Below are positions 1 to 8,090 of a DNA stretch of 50,476 nucleotides, piece by piece. Both the position numbers and the translations under genes were made by a program. The notes beneath the pieces were generated by a model. It worked only from the letters and a program-made list of their open reading frames with translations. It made no database searches and was not told the DNA's origin. Source of the stretch: Ruminococcus sp. (GTDB lineage Bacteria > Bacillota > Clostridia > Oscillospirales > Ruminococcaceae); assembly GCA_021201755.1 (NCBI GenBank), contig JAJQEI010000011.1, positions 1-50,476 of the forward strand. Reading direction: 5' to 3'. Every line of letters begins with the position of its first letter. Within the stretch, counting starts at the first letter, position 1.

Positions 1-54
<54 letters not shown>

Positions 55-194
55 AAAGATAAACTTTTTTCCATTGAAACAAAAGAAACGAAAGAAAAAG
101 CGACGAATCAGACGAAGATATTTTTATAATATCATGTATTGTATTGTACAAGAATCTATTTTATCGTAAAAAAATAAAAGTTTTATTATATCCC

Positions 195-223
195 TTGACA
201 AATCGAAAAAAATGATGTATAAT
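195..223 (+). promoter_or_regulatory. Sigma-A promoter of the padR operon
   Basis: Perfect -35 TTGACA (195-200) and perfect -10 TATAAT (218-223) with a 17-base spacer. The -10 lies inside the left arm of a palindrome (separate entry). The first gene starts at 566, so the leader is about 335 nt and contains a repeat element. Confidence 0.85.
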
Positions 224-260
224 ATACGTAACAGGTATATTATACGTCGTATAATATTAC
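217..260. promoter_or_regulatory. Inverted-repeat operator overlapping the padR -10
   Basis: GTATAATATAC (217-227) and its exact reverse complement GTATATTATAC (235-245) are separated by 7 bases. A third related copy, GTATAATATTAC, lies at 249-260. The left arm contains the -10 hexamer, so a bound dimer would block RNA polymerase. PadR regulators often control their own operon through such palindromes, so PadR encoded just downstream is the natural candidate. That assignment is inferred. Confidence 0.65.
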
Positions 261-296
261 TAAAAATTCAGAATGAAGAAAGCCTTTCCCTACGAT

Positions 297-490
297 GCCT
301 CCCCTAAAAGGGGAGGGGGACCGCCGTCACAGGCGGTGGTGGAGAGGTCGAACCGAGCAGAGAACGAAGTGTTTACTTGTAAATTTTAAATGAGGCAATG
401 CCTGCCTGCGGCAGGCAAACTTCTCCGTCTGCCCTACGGACAGCCACTTCCTCCCCACGGGGACTATTTCGGTCGCCTTTTAGGGGAGCC
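297..490. repeat. MITE-like inverted-repeat element, copy 1
   Basis: The element is bounded by GCCTCCCCTAAAAG (297-310) and its near-exact complement CTTTTAGGGGAGCC (477-490). The left end can also fold on itself (CCTCCCC-TAAAA-GGGGAGG). A second hairpin follows (CCGCC...GGCGG), then GAGGTCGAACCGAGCAG and a TTTACTTGTAA segment shared with copy 2 at 3486-3730. TACGATGCC occurs just before the left end (291-299) and just after the right end (493-501) and may be a target duplication. No transposase is encoded. It lies in the leader between promoter and padR. Confidence 0.7.
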
Positions 491-565
491 TATACGATGC
501 CTTTCCTGAAGCGGAGAGGTCTACTACTAGAGATCATTCTTCATTCTAACAAAGGAGTGGATCGT

Positions 566-904
566 TTGTCTGCATTTTCTCCCAGTACCGAATTATTGGA
601 TGCACTGGTATTGGCGGTATTGGCACAGGAGGATACCTATGGATATAAAATCACGAAGGAAATCGGGGCGCATTTTCTAATATCCGAGTCTACGCTGTAT
701 CCGGTGCTGCGCCGCCTAAAAAAGAACGGAAATCTGACCACATACGATGCGCCGTATCAGGGGCGAAACCGCCGTTATTATCACTTGACAGATGCCGGTC
801 AGAATGTATTGGAACAATATCGCAGTGATTGGGCGGCATATGCACAACAGGTTACTTTTTTCTTGGAAAGGAGAACGGAGAATGACAACACAGGAATTTT
901 GTGA
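566..904 (+). CDS. PadR-family transcriptional regulator
   Basis: A 112-residue winged-helix regulator of the PadR family, probably the DNA-binding repressor of its own operon. Visible features are the YGYKI segment (about residue 25), the recognition-helix region STLYPVLRRLKKNG (about 42-55) and the wing RNRRYYHLTDAG (about 68-79), all typical of PadR. The start chosen is TTG at 566, because AAAGGAG lies 9 bases upstream and the family alignment begins there; the longer upstream frame crosses the repeat element. The 3' end overlaps the next gene by 23 bases, so the two are translationally coupled. The combination PadR + DUF1700 + DUF4097 is a recurrent Firmicute module. The ligand or stress sensed is unknown. 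Confidence 0.88.
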   Translation: MSAFSPSTELLDALVLAVLAQEDTYGYKITKEIGAHFLISESTLYPVLRRLKKNGNLTTYDAPYQGRNRRYYHLTDAGQNVLEQYRSDWAAYAQQVTFFLERRTENDNTGIL

Positions 905-1436
905 AAGCTTTGAAAAACATTTATTACCGTTGCCGAAAGAAGAACGAGAAGAAATCGTGTCTTATTACTCTGAATTTCTCGATGAAGCGGATGAGGGCGA
1001 ACGGGAACGGCTCGGGACACCGGAGACACTAGCACAGCGGATTTTAGAGGAAAATGGTATTTCTATTTCTACCTTTAAACGACGATTTTCTGCGGGACGA
1101 GTTGCACTGCTCGTTTCGACTGCTGTGATATGGGTACCCCTCTGGGTGTGTTGGTACGTGCTGCTTGCAACGCTTTTTATCTGTATTGTTGCAGTTTGTA
1201 TCTCCCTCCTGCTTGGATTTGTCGCCTTTCTGTGGGATGGTGCCATGTATGCGGAACGTGGCAATATTCCCCTGGGACTGTTTCTCTTTGGACTGGCGTT
1301 TCTTTTGGCAGGCATTCTGGTTTTACTTCGAAAACCATTTTGGACTGCCCTGCGCTGGTCGCTGTCGCTGTTTCCACGAAGTACGAAGTGGCTTTGGAAA
1401 AAAGGCAGGAACTATTGTACCCGTCATACGGCATAA
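882..1436 (+). CDS. DUF1700 (HAAS-domain) membrane protein
   Basis: A 184-residue protein. The N-terminal 60 residues form the helical DUF1700/HAAS module, including PLPKEEREEIVSYYSEFLDE and an LGTPETLAQ segment. Three or so hydrophobic segments follow at about 73-95, 96-118 and 128-149, with a basic tail. Proteins of this type are encoded next to PadR regulators and are thought to pass membrane or cell-surface signals to them; no enzymatic activity is known. The start is ATG 882 preceded by AAAGGAG. It overlaps padR by 23 bases and is followed 32 bases later by the DUF4097 gene. Partner function is inferred from this arrangement. Confidence 0.85.
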   Translation: MTTQEFCESFEKHLLPLPKEEREEIVSYYSEFLDEADEGERERLGTPETLAQRILEENGISISTFKRRFSAGRVALLVSTAVIWVPLWVCWYVLLATLFICIVAVCISLLLGFVAFLWDGAMYAERGNIPLGLFLFGLAFLLAGILVLLRKPFWTALRWSLSLFPRSTKWLWKKGRNYCTRHTA

Positions 1437-1468
1437 CAAAAATATCGAAAGAAAGCGAGGGTGTTTTC

Positions 1469-2506
1469 GTGAAAATGAAACATCACATACAAATTATAAT
1501 TGGCTGCGGCTTGATTTCTGTGGGATTGATATGCAGTGTCGTTGGAATAGCGTGTGGGGGACTGGATTATGAGAAATATCTGAAGACCATGAACTTAGAA
1601 GACCGTGTCGATACGCCGACAGAACATTTCAGTTCAGTTTTAATCGATACCGAATCGGCGGAGGTGACGGTTAAAACCGGCGATAGCCTGTCGATTGCTG
1701 CAAGTGCAGTGGAAACAGACGGCTACAGCGTGACTGTAGAAAACGATATGCTTCAAGTCAAACAGCAGCGCACAGACGGCAATATTACCCTCGGGTTTGA
1801 GCCACAGGCGAAAATTGAAATCACCCTGCTGGAAACGGACTATCTCTCCCTTGCGGCGGCGATCGATTTCGGCGATTGTATCGTACAGGGTGTCGCCGTC
1901 AGTACCCTTTCGCTTCAGACCGACTCTGGAGACTGTACGATAAGCGACTGTACGGCGGCGAGCTGTACCATTACCGTAGATTATGGCGATTGTACGCTGT
2001 CGGATACTGCCATAGACGGGACAGCAATGGTGACACTGGATTGCGGTGATCTGGAGATTGAAAATACGACCATTCAAAAGGGATTGAAACTGGAGAGCGA
2101 CTATGGCGATGTGGCGGCGTCGGGCGTAGATTTCGGCTATTTGGAGGCGAAACTCAGCTGTGGCGATTTGACGCTGGAATCGTGTAATGGTTCACAGGAT
2201 ACTGGAAACAGTACGCTTTATGCTGATTACGGAGACATGGTCTGCACTAACACCGTATTGTATGACGCCGAATTTCAACTGGACAAGGGCGATTTGATGC
2301 TGTCCGGTTCGGCACTCTATGGTACGAGCCTGATTCAAATGGAACTAGGCGACCTAGAAATCAATCTGTTAGGCACTGCATCCGATTATCGGATGATCAC
2401 GGCAGCTTATTGGGATTCTAGCGAAGAATTGGATCAGGAAGAAAACAATATTATTCTCGATGTAGACGAGACGACTTATGATGTAGAAATCACATATGTG
2501 GAATAG
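1469..2506 (+). CDS. DUF4097 (toastrack/adhesin-like) membrane-anchored protein
   Basis: A 345-residue protein with one N-terminal transmembrane segment (about 8-30) followed by an all-beta, repeat-rich extracytoplasmic domain. Recurrent GDC, GDL and YGDV motifs every 20 residues or so suggest a right-handed beta-helix, as in DUF4097. The third member of the PadR-DUF1700-DUF4097 module, it is presumably the surface-exposed sensor or effector. The start chosen is GTG 1469 (GAGGG 7 bases upstream); ATG 1475 is possible, and the longer frame upstream overlaps DUF1700. The TAG stop is embedded in the ribosome binding site of the next gene. Confidence 0.8.
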   Translation: MKMKHHIQIIIGCGLISVGLICSVVGIACGGLDYEKYLKTMNLEDRVDTPTEHFSSVLIDTESAEVTVKTGDSLSIAASAVETDGYSVTVENDMLQVKQQRTDGNITLGFEPQAKIEITLLETDYLSLAAAIDFGDCIVQGVAVSTLSLQTDSGDCTISDCTAASCTITVDYGDCTLSDTAIDGTAMVTLDCGDLEIENTTIQKGLKLESDYGDVAASGVDFGYLEAKLSCGDLTLESCNGSQDTGNSTLYADYGDMVCTNTVLYDAEFQLDKGDLMLSGSALYGTSLIQMELGDLEINLLGTASDYRMITAAYWDSSEELDQEENNIILDVDETTYDVEITYVE

Positions 2507-2517
2507 GAGGGTCAAGC

Positions 2518-3480
2518 ATGATTTATACGGTGACTGCCAATCCGTCTTTAGACCATTGGATGGAGCTGGATCAATTTCAAATGGGACGAACCAACCGCTG
2601 TCAGAAATCCACGCTGATGGCAGGGGGAAAGGGACTCAACGTCACGCAGGTTTTACACAATTTGCACATGGATTCTATGGCGTTGGGATTTGTCGCCGGC
2701 TTTGTAGGCGATGAGATTGTACGACAAGTGGAAAAAAGTGGCTGTCTGTGTCGACTGATTCGGTTGACAGAGGGCTGTTCACGGATTAACGTGAAGCTGC
2801 AATGCACTTTAAACGACAGAGAAGAAACCATTCTGGGGTATGGGGGCGAATACGACACCACGGAGCTGAATACAGCAGGTCCGCAAATTCCTGCGGATGC
2901 AATGGCTGCGCTGACGGAACAGCTGGAACAGTTGGAAAGCGGCGATTATCTGGTACTGGCGGGGAGCGTGCCTTCTGGGGCGTCTTCTGCCCTTTATGCG
3001 GACTGGATGGCAAGACTGTACGGAAAGGATATTTCTGTGGTGGTGGACGCTTCTGGAGAAACGCTGCTGCGGACGCTGTCGTATCATCCGTTTTTGGTGA
3101 AGCCAAACCACCACGAGTTAGGAGAACTGTTCGGCGTGACCATTAACGGCATAGAAAAGGCAATATTTTATGGAAAGCAGCTGCAAGCACAGGGTGCGAG
3201 GAATGTTCTCGTATCCATGTCGAAAGATGGGGCGGTATTGTGCTGTGAAAATGGTGCAGTATACACCCAGGCGGCAGCAAAGGGCGAAACGGTAGTAAAT
3301 GATGTTGGCGCAGGTGACTCGATGATTGCAGGTTTTTTGACGGGATGGATTCGAACGGGAGATTACAGGAAGGCACTGCGTTATGGTGCTGCCACGGGAG
3401 CTGCTACGGCTTTTTCCAAGGGACTGGCGACGAAGCAGGAAGTAGAACGCATCTTGGCGGAGTTGGAAGAATGTGCGTGA
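2518..3480 (+). CDS. fruK: 1-phosphofructokinase family sugar kinase (PfkB fold)
   Basis: A 320-residue ribokinase/PfkB-fold kinase of the 1-phosphofructokinase / tagatose-6-phosphate kinase subgroup. It begins MIYTVTANPSLDHW, carries the substrate-binding AGGKGLNVTQVL motif (about 35-46) and the C-terminal NDVGAGDSMIAGF signature with the catalytic Asp (about 260-272). The expected reaction is ATP-dependent phosphorylation of fructose-1-phosphate to the 1,6-bisphosphate in the cytoplasm. No fructose PTS gene or FruR lies nearby, so tagatose-6-phosphate or another sugar phosphate is possible. ATG 2518 is 11 bases after the DUF4097 stop with AGGAGG between them, so the gene is cotranscribed with the PadR module. 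The reason for that link is unknown. Confidence 0.8.
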   Translation: MIYTVTANPSLDHWMELDQFQMGRTNRCQKSTLMAGGKGLNVTQVLHNLHMDSMALGFVAGFVGDEIVRQVEKSGCLCRLIRLTEGCSRINVKLQCTLNDREETILGYGGEYDTTELNTAGPQIPADAMAALTEQLEQLESGDYLVLAGSVPSGASSALYADWMARLYGKDISVVVDASGETLLRTLSYHPFLVKPNHHELGELFGVTINGIEKAIFYGKQLQAQGARNVLVSMSKDGAVLCCENGAVYTQAAAKGETVVNDVGAGDSMIAGFLTGWIRTGDYRKALRYGAATGAATAFSKGLATKQEVERILAELEECA

Positions 3481-3485
3481 TAAAA

Positions 3486-3730
3486 GCCTCCCCTAAAAGG
3501 GGAGGGGGACCGCCAGCCATAGGCTGGTGGTGGAGAGGTCGAACCGAGCAGGGAAACGAAAGTTTACTTGTAAGATTTTAAATGGGGAAACGTTATGGCT
3601 TTCGCCGTAACAACCTCTCTGTCAGCTCCTCTGACATTTTTGCCCTGCCCCTATGTCTCACTACGTTCGACATCTCCCCACGCTGTGGGGAGTCACCCTC
3701 ACAGTGGGGAATCAATCTTTTAGGGGAGGC
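3486..3730. repeat. MITE-like inverted-repeat element, copy 2
   Basis: Bounded by GCCTCCCCTAAAAG (3486-3499) and its exact complement CTTTTAGGGGAGGC (3717-3730). The first 110 bases match copy 1 closely, but the second hairpin has a different stem (CCAGCC-ATA-GGCTGG in place of CCGCC...GGCGG) with pairing kept, which points to selection on structure. The interior differs in length and contains further small palindromes (CCCCACGCTGTGGGG near 3675). It begins 5 bases after the kinase stop. No coding content. Confidence 0.7.
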
Positions 3731-3749
3731 AAATCTCTAGACATCAAAT

Positions 3750-3783
3750 AAGAGGTTAGAAAATTCATCTCTTCTAACCTCTT
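3750..3783. terminator. 12-bp hairpin between convergent genes
   Basis: AAGAGGTTAGAA (3750-3761) and TTCTAACCTCTT (3772-3783) form a perfect 12-bp stem with a 10-base loop. It lies between the padR operon and the convergent methyltransferase gene and could stop transcription from both sides, although it lacks a clean T run. Confidence 0.45.
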
Positions 3784-3804
3784 CGTTCTGAATTTTGAAA
3801 TCGT

Positions 3805-4944
3805 CTAATGCGATTCATTTTTTCCAAAATATTGAAACAGCTGACACGCAATCATGCCGTTGTATAATTTCCGTCGCTTATCCGCTTCTTTTCCGAAGTG
3901 CAGTTTAAAATCCACGTCTGGCGTAATGATTGCACAAGGATGATTTCTGTCCGCAGGAAAAACCTGACCCATAATGCGATAAAGCGACTGACTTCGCTCG
4001 ATGTCCAGCATACGTTCTCCGTAGGGCGGATTGCAAATGGTAATCGCCCCCGCCTGTGGATGAAAATCCGCCACATCCATCTGCTCGAGCCGCACACGTG
4101 GCATCACGCCTGCACGTCTGCAATTTTCTTCCGTCAGGGCGATTGCCTCCGGATCGATATCTGAGCCGATTGCTGTAAATGCAGCATCACGCCGGATGTT
4201 AGAAACTGCTTCTTCTCTCGCTTTTTCCCAGACGGATGTGGGAATCTGTGCCCACGTCTCCGCTAAAAATCGCCGATGGAGTCCCGGTGCAATTCGCATT
4301 GCCTTGAACACCGCTTCAATGAGCAGCGTACCGCTTCCACAAAAAGGATCACAAACCACGCTGTCCGAGCGCACCTGAGCTAGATCGACAATTCCAGCGG
4401 CGAGCGTTTCTTTGATGGGAGCGGCGTTTGCGTTACGCCGATAGCCACGCTTGTGCAGTCCGACACCAGTGGTATCCAGATAAATTACCGCATGGTTGTT
4501 GCGGATTTGAAATCGAATGGGATGGTTCGCCCCCGCCTCCGAAAACCAGTTCATGTGGTAGGCAGCTTTCAGCCGTTCTACTGCCGCTTTTTTCAAGATC
4601 GATTGACAGTCCGGTACGCTGTGCAATTTGGAGTCCAGTGCGTGTCCTTTTACGGGGAACGCATCGTCCTTCCCAATAAACTGTTCTAGTGGGATTTTTC
4701 GCATACCTTGAAACAGTTCCTCGAACGTATATGCAGAGAACTCCCCCAGCTTCAAGAGAACACGTTCCGCCGTCGTCAGGCAGAGGTTGGCTTTTGCCAG
4801 AACCAAGGCATCGCCTTGAAAATTCACTCGTCCATTTTCAGTGGAAATATTCTCTGCGCCGATTTTGGACAATTCAAACCGCAGCGTCCGTTCCAGACCG
4901 AAGTGACACGGACAGCTAAACGAAAAGTGTGTATGGGTTGCCAT
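3805..4944 (-). CDS. THUMP-domain class I RNA methyltransferase (RlmL/YpsC-like)
   Basis: A 379-residue SAM-dependent methyltransferase with an N-terminal ferredoxin-like/THUMP RNA-binding half (about 1-165) and a Rossmann catalytic half. The SAM motif CDPFCGSGTLLIEA is near residue 195 and the target-base motif NPPYGERM near 305; NPPY is typical of N-methylation of an exocyclic amine. Related proteins modify guanine N2 of 23S rRNA (RlmL); annotation as an N6-adenine DNA methylase is common but less likely. The start is ATG 4944 with AAGGGGGAA upstream. It follows the PBP1A gene by 14 bases on the same strand, so cotranscription is probable. Confidence 0.85.
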   Translation of the reverse strand: MATHTHFSFSCPCHFGLERTLRFELSKIGAENISTENGRVNFQGDALVLAKANLCLTTAERVLLKLGEFSAYTFEELFQGMRKIPLEQFIGKDDAFPVKGHALDSKLHSVPDCQSILKKAAVERLKAAYHMNWFSEAGANHPIRFQIRNNHAVIYLDTTGVGLHKRGYRRNANAAPIKETLAAGIVDLAQVRSDSVVCDPFCGSGTLLIEAVFKAMRIAPGLHRRFLAETWAQIPTSVWEKAREEAVSNIRRDAAFTAIGSDIDPEAIALTEENCRRAGVMPRVRLEQMDVADFHPQAGAITICNPPYGERMLDIERSQSLYRIMGQVFPADRNHPCAIITPDVDFKLHFGKEADKRRKLYNGMIACQLFQYFGKNESH

Positions 4945-4958
4945 AACGTTGTTCCCCC

Positions 4959-7472
4959 TTAATTTCCACTGGTTGTCACTTCTCCTGCATTGCTGGATTC
5001 TGCTGCATTCGAGGCGTCTCCATCCGCAGCAGAGACGTCCGTCGTGTCGACGCTTTCTGTGGATGTGGTGCTTGAACTGGATTCGTCTGTGGTGGTGGTA
5101 TAGCGTGAATAAGAGCTGCACACGTCACACTCCGGCGCATTGGACGATTTCCAGTATCCGGTCGTGGTAGAGGTACAATAAGGTCCTGCAATCATACCGG
5201 AGACGGAACAGACTTCCACTTCTATCACCGTATCATCTACCGGATATTCCGCACCAGTATCCAAGCTATCGGCATATTCTCCGATGACATTGTACCAGAT
5301 TTGCGCAGATTTGATGTTGTGGTTTTCAATTTCCGCCCGTTCTGCATATCCCAGCCAAATACCGCTGACGAAATCTTCTGTCAATCCCACGAACATTAAA
5401 TCGTTCCAGTTTTGTGTGGTACCAGTTTTTCCTGCAACGTGTTTATTTTGCAGTTGTGCTTTCTGCCCCGTGCCATTTTCCACCACATCCTGTAACAGCT
5501 TATTCATGACATAAGCCGTATCCGAACTGACCGCTTCATAGGGGCTGCCGTCGTTTTCGTACACTACTTCATCAGAACCCTGTACCACTTTTGTGACAAT
5601 GTGTGCAGAATACTGCGTACCGCCGTTTCCATAGGGAACATAGCCGTTGACGAGATTTTCCAGTGTGATGCCATAGCTCAGTGCACCTACTGTCAGCGGA
5701 GAATAGTTTTTGTCGGTATAATCACTTCCGTCCTCGTTGTCGTAGAGATCCAGTCCCATTTGTTCAGTTGCAAAGTCGTACACGCTGTCTATCGTCAGTT
5801 CTTGGCACAGCTGTGCGGGAATGGTATTATAGGATTTTTCCAGAGCTTCAAAAATTTTCAGCTGTTTATAGGTAATGCTCATCGCCGTGCTGTCTTCGCT
5901 GTAGTTGGTCGGCCATGATTCTCCGTTGACGGTAATTGGTTCGTCGGTATAGATCGAACCCCAGTGAATCAAATCAGTTTCCAACGCCAGTCCATAGGTC
6001 GTCAGCGGTTTAATAGTAGATCCAGGCTGTCTTGGCTCCATCGTAGCATAATCCCAGCACAGGGATTCCGTCTTTTCGCCCACTGCTCCCGCAATCGCCA
6101 GTATCTCGCCATCATAATTCATAGCAATAAAGGCGGACTCCGGATAAGTGACTTCCGATTCGCTGTAGACGCCGTCGTCGTTTAGGTCTTCATATTTCGC
6201 CACAGAGCTGGAATCCACGAGGTTGTCCAGATCCGAATAGCGTTCCTCCACATAGTCCTGCATCTCGACGTCAATGGTCGTATAGATTTGATAACCGCCG
6301 TTGTTGATCCGTGTGATCGCCTGATCAGTGGTCAGATTAAACGTTTCAGAGAGGTAGTCTGCGAATTCATAGATTGCCGCATCCACTGCCCAGGAGGTAG
6401 CGGAACTGCCGTCGGAACTAGACGATTCCTCGGCGGCTTCTGGATGTTCCGCCAGATATTCTTCTGAGTCAGTGAAAACCAGTTCTTCGTTCAATGCTTC
6501 TTGGTATTCGTCATAGGAGAGGGCACCGTTATTGTACATCTGCCACAGGACATATTCCTGTCGTTCCTTGTTTTTTTCACGTCCCGTATTGACCCATTCT
6601 CCAGTGGTGTCGTCTGTGTATCCTGCAAATGGATTTAGCGTCTCCGGACTTTTTGGAATTGCCGCCAGACAAGCGGCCTCTGCCACGTCTAACTCCGTTG
6701 CGCTCTTTCCGAAATATTTTTGTGCCGCCGCTTCAATACCATTCGTTGTACCGCCAAAGCCGATATAGTTGAGATAGGCTTCCAAAATCGTATCCTTGGA
6801 ATAATTTTTCTCCAGCTCCATGGCACGGAAAATCTCTCGGATTTTACGAGAGGGGGATTGTTCACTGTCGCCAGTCAAGTTTTTGATGAGCTGCTGCGTA
6901 ATGGTAGAACCGCCCTGATTGGTGTCATAGATATGCACGAACATATTGACGAAGGCGGAGAGCGTTCGTTTATAGTCGACACCGTCGTGGCTGTAGAATC
7001 GTTCGTCCTCCGCACACACGAAAGTGTTATGCACATAATCCGGCAAGTTCTTAATATCCACAGGAATGCGTTCTGAAGAGCTTCCTACTTTATAGATCGT
7101 CACCCATTCACCCTCGTCGTTTTGGGCATAGATATTGGTGCTATAGGATAGCTCCATTTCTTCGATGGTGACGTTTGTCATGTCGTCACGAAATCCCATG
7201 ACATAGACCACCAGAGCCGTCAGGATAATGGTACAGGTGATAATGGTAATCAAAAACAATGCCGCCAATGTTGAACCCAAAATCGACAGGGTACGCCGCA
7301 GTGCAGGAAAGCGAGAGAGCTTATCTATTTTTTCGTCTCCGCCGGCGGCTTCTTCCAGTTCTTTATTGTGATAAGGGAATTCCGGCGTACCGGTCGGACC
7401 ATAATAATTCCGTTTGACACCGGCATTTGACTTGACGTTACGAAACTCCCGGGATTTTTTTTCTTCTGCCAT
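4959..7472 (-). CDS. ponA: Class A penicillin-binding protein 1A (bifunctional)
   Basis: An 837-residue enzyme that polymerises and cross-links peptidoglycan at the outer face of the membrane. A cytoplasmic N-terminus is followed by one transmembrane helix (about 65-93) and a GT51 glycosyltransferase domain with EDERFYSHDGVD (catalytic Glu about 155), GGSTITQQLIKN and RKIREIFRAMELE. The transpeptidase domain has SxxK (GSTIK, about 484), SYN and KTGT (about 679). The C-terminus is a Ser/Thr/Asp-rich tail. The start is ATG 7472 with AAGGAA upstream; an in-frame upstream ATG (MEKEALH) is possible. Divergent from the BofC-like gene and upstream of the methyltransferase. Confidence 0.93.
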   Translation of the reverse strand: MAEEKKSREFRNVKSNAGVKRNYYGPTGTPEFPYHNKELEEAAGGDEKIDKLSRFPALRRTLSILGSTLAALFLITIITCTIILTALVVYVMGFRDDMTNVTIEEMELSYSTNIYAQNDEGEWVTIYKVGSSSERIPVDIKNLPDYVHNTFVCAEDERFYSHDGVDYKRTLSAFVNMFVHIYDTNQGGSTITQQLIKNLTGDSEQSPSRKIREIFRAMELEKNYSKDTILEAYLNYIGFGGTTNGIEAAAQKYFGKSATELDVAEAACLAAIPKSPETLNPFAGYTDDTTGEWVNTGREKNKERQEYVLWQMYNNGALSYDEYQEALNEELVFTDSEEYLAEHPEAAEESSSSDGSSATSWAVDAAIYEFADYLSETFNLTTDQAITRINNGGYQIYTTIDVEMQDYVEERYSDLDNLVDSSSVAKYEDLNDDGVYSESEVTYPESAFIAMNYDGEILAIAGAVGEKTESLCWDYATMEPRQPGSTIKPLTTYGLALETDLIHWGSIYTDEPITVNGESWPTNYSEDSTAMSITYKQLKIFEALEKSYNTIPAQLCQELTIDSVYDFATEQMGLDLYDNEDGSDYTDKNYSPLTVGALSYGITLENLVNGYVPYGNGGTQYSAHIVTKVVQGSDEVVYENDGSPYEAVSSDTAYVMNKLLQDVVENGTGQKAQLQNKHVAGKTGTTQNWNDLMFVGLTEDFVSGIWLGYAERAEIENHNIKSAQIWYNVIGEYADSLDTGAEYPVDDTVIEVEVCSVSGMIAGPYCTSTTTGYWKSSNAPECDVCSSYSRYTTTTDESSSSTTSTESVDTTDVSAADGDASNAAESSNAGEVTTSGN

Positions 7473-7541
7473 ATGCAATGCTTCCTTTTCCATCGTTTCT
7501 GCCAAATTTGCAGAAAAAGCATCAATCGATATACACAATAC

Positions 7542-7570
7542 ATTATAACACAAAAAAGCGGAAATGTTAA
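7542..7570 (-). promoter_or_regulatory. Promoter of ponA
   Basis: On the minus strand, -35 TTAACA (7565-7570) and -10 TATAAT (7542-7547) with a 17-base spacer, 70 bases upstream of the ponA start. Confidence 0.6.
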
Positions 7571-7585
7571 GGGGAAACGCAAAAT

Positions 7586-7614
7586 TTTTCAGAAAAATAT
7601 GCAAAATGTATAAT
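7586..7614 (+). promoter_or_regulatory. Possible promoter of the BofC-like gene
   Basis: TATAAT at 7609-7614 with a poor -35 (TTTTCA, 7586-7591) and a 17-base spacer. It is back to back with the ponA promoter. Confidence 0.35.
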
Positions 7615-7672
7615 CCTACAGTTTCTGGGAAAGCTATTTCTAGTCGTTTTGCGAAGAAAGGCGGGCAGTCGT

Positions 7673-8035
7673 ATGGAAGGACGCAGAATTTTTTGGACAA
7701 TCCTGACGGGATTTGCAATTTCACTGGTGATTGTGGTGGGAACGATGACTTATACGACGAAACAGAAAAAAACCCAGGCACAGGAAAAATTGAGCGATGT
7801 TGTCACAGATTCCGGCGAAAGCGGAGAGGCGCAGCCGCAAGATACGCTAGGCTACACAATGTGGATTGTAGACAGTCAGATTGGGCTGTTCCGATCTGGC
7901 TGTAGTACGCCTTATCGAAAGCTGGATATGTCGCTTAGTTTATTATCGGAGTACGATCTGGCGGCACTGGAAGAGGGCATCACAGTGGAAACCCAGCGAG
8001 AGTTGGATCAAATGATTGAGGACTATACTTCATAA
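7673..8035 (+). CDS. BofC C-terminal-domain-like membrane protein
   Basis: A 120-residue protein with one N-terminal membrane anchor (about 6-26), a short polar linker and a C-terminal domain (about 60-120). The spacing of IGLFRSG, the LSLLSEYDLAALEEGITV segment and ELDQMIEDYTS resembles the C-terminal domain of BofC, a forespore protein that in Bacillus controls the SpoIVB checkpoint. Standalone versions are common in Clostridia and are probably extracytoplasmic regulators; the role here is unknown. The start is ATG 7673 with AAAGGCGG upstream. A strong terminator follows directly. Confidence 0.65.
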   Translation: MEGRRIFWTILTGFAISLVIVVGTMTYTTKQKKTQAQEKLSDVVTDSGESGEAQPQDTLGYTMWIVDSQIGLFRSGCSTPYRKLDMSLSLLSEYDLAALEEGITVETQRELDQMIEDYTS

Positions 8036-8041
8036 GCGTAT

Positions 8042-8071
8042 GAAAAAAGCATCGTTAGCGATGCTTTTTTC
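8042..8071. terminator. Bidirectional rho-independent terminator
   Basis: A 13-bp perfect stem GAAAAAAGCATCG (8042-8054) / CGATGCTTTTTTC (8059-8071) with loop TTAG. The A run on one arm and T run on the other let it serve the BofC-like gene (+) and the phosphodiesterase remnant (-). Confidence 0.9.
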
Positions 8072-8090
8072 ATTTATCTTTTTCCTTGAT

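Noticed and set aside
398..565. Longer N-terminus for PadR (56 extra residues)
   Set aside because: The extension is encoded by the right half of the repeat element and the junk after it; the TTG at 566 has a proper ribosome binding site and matches the family start.
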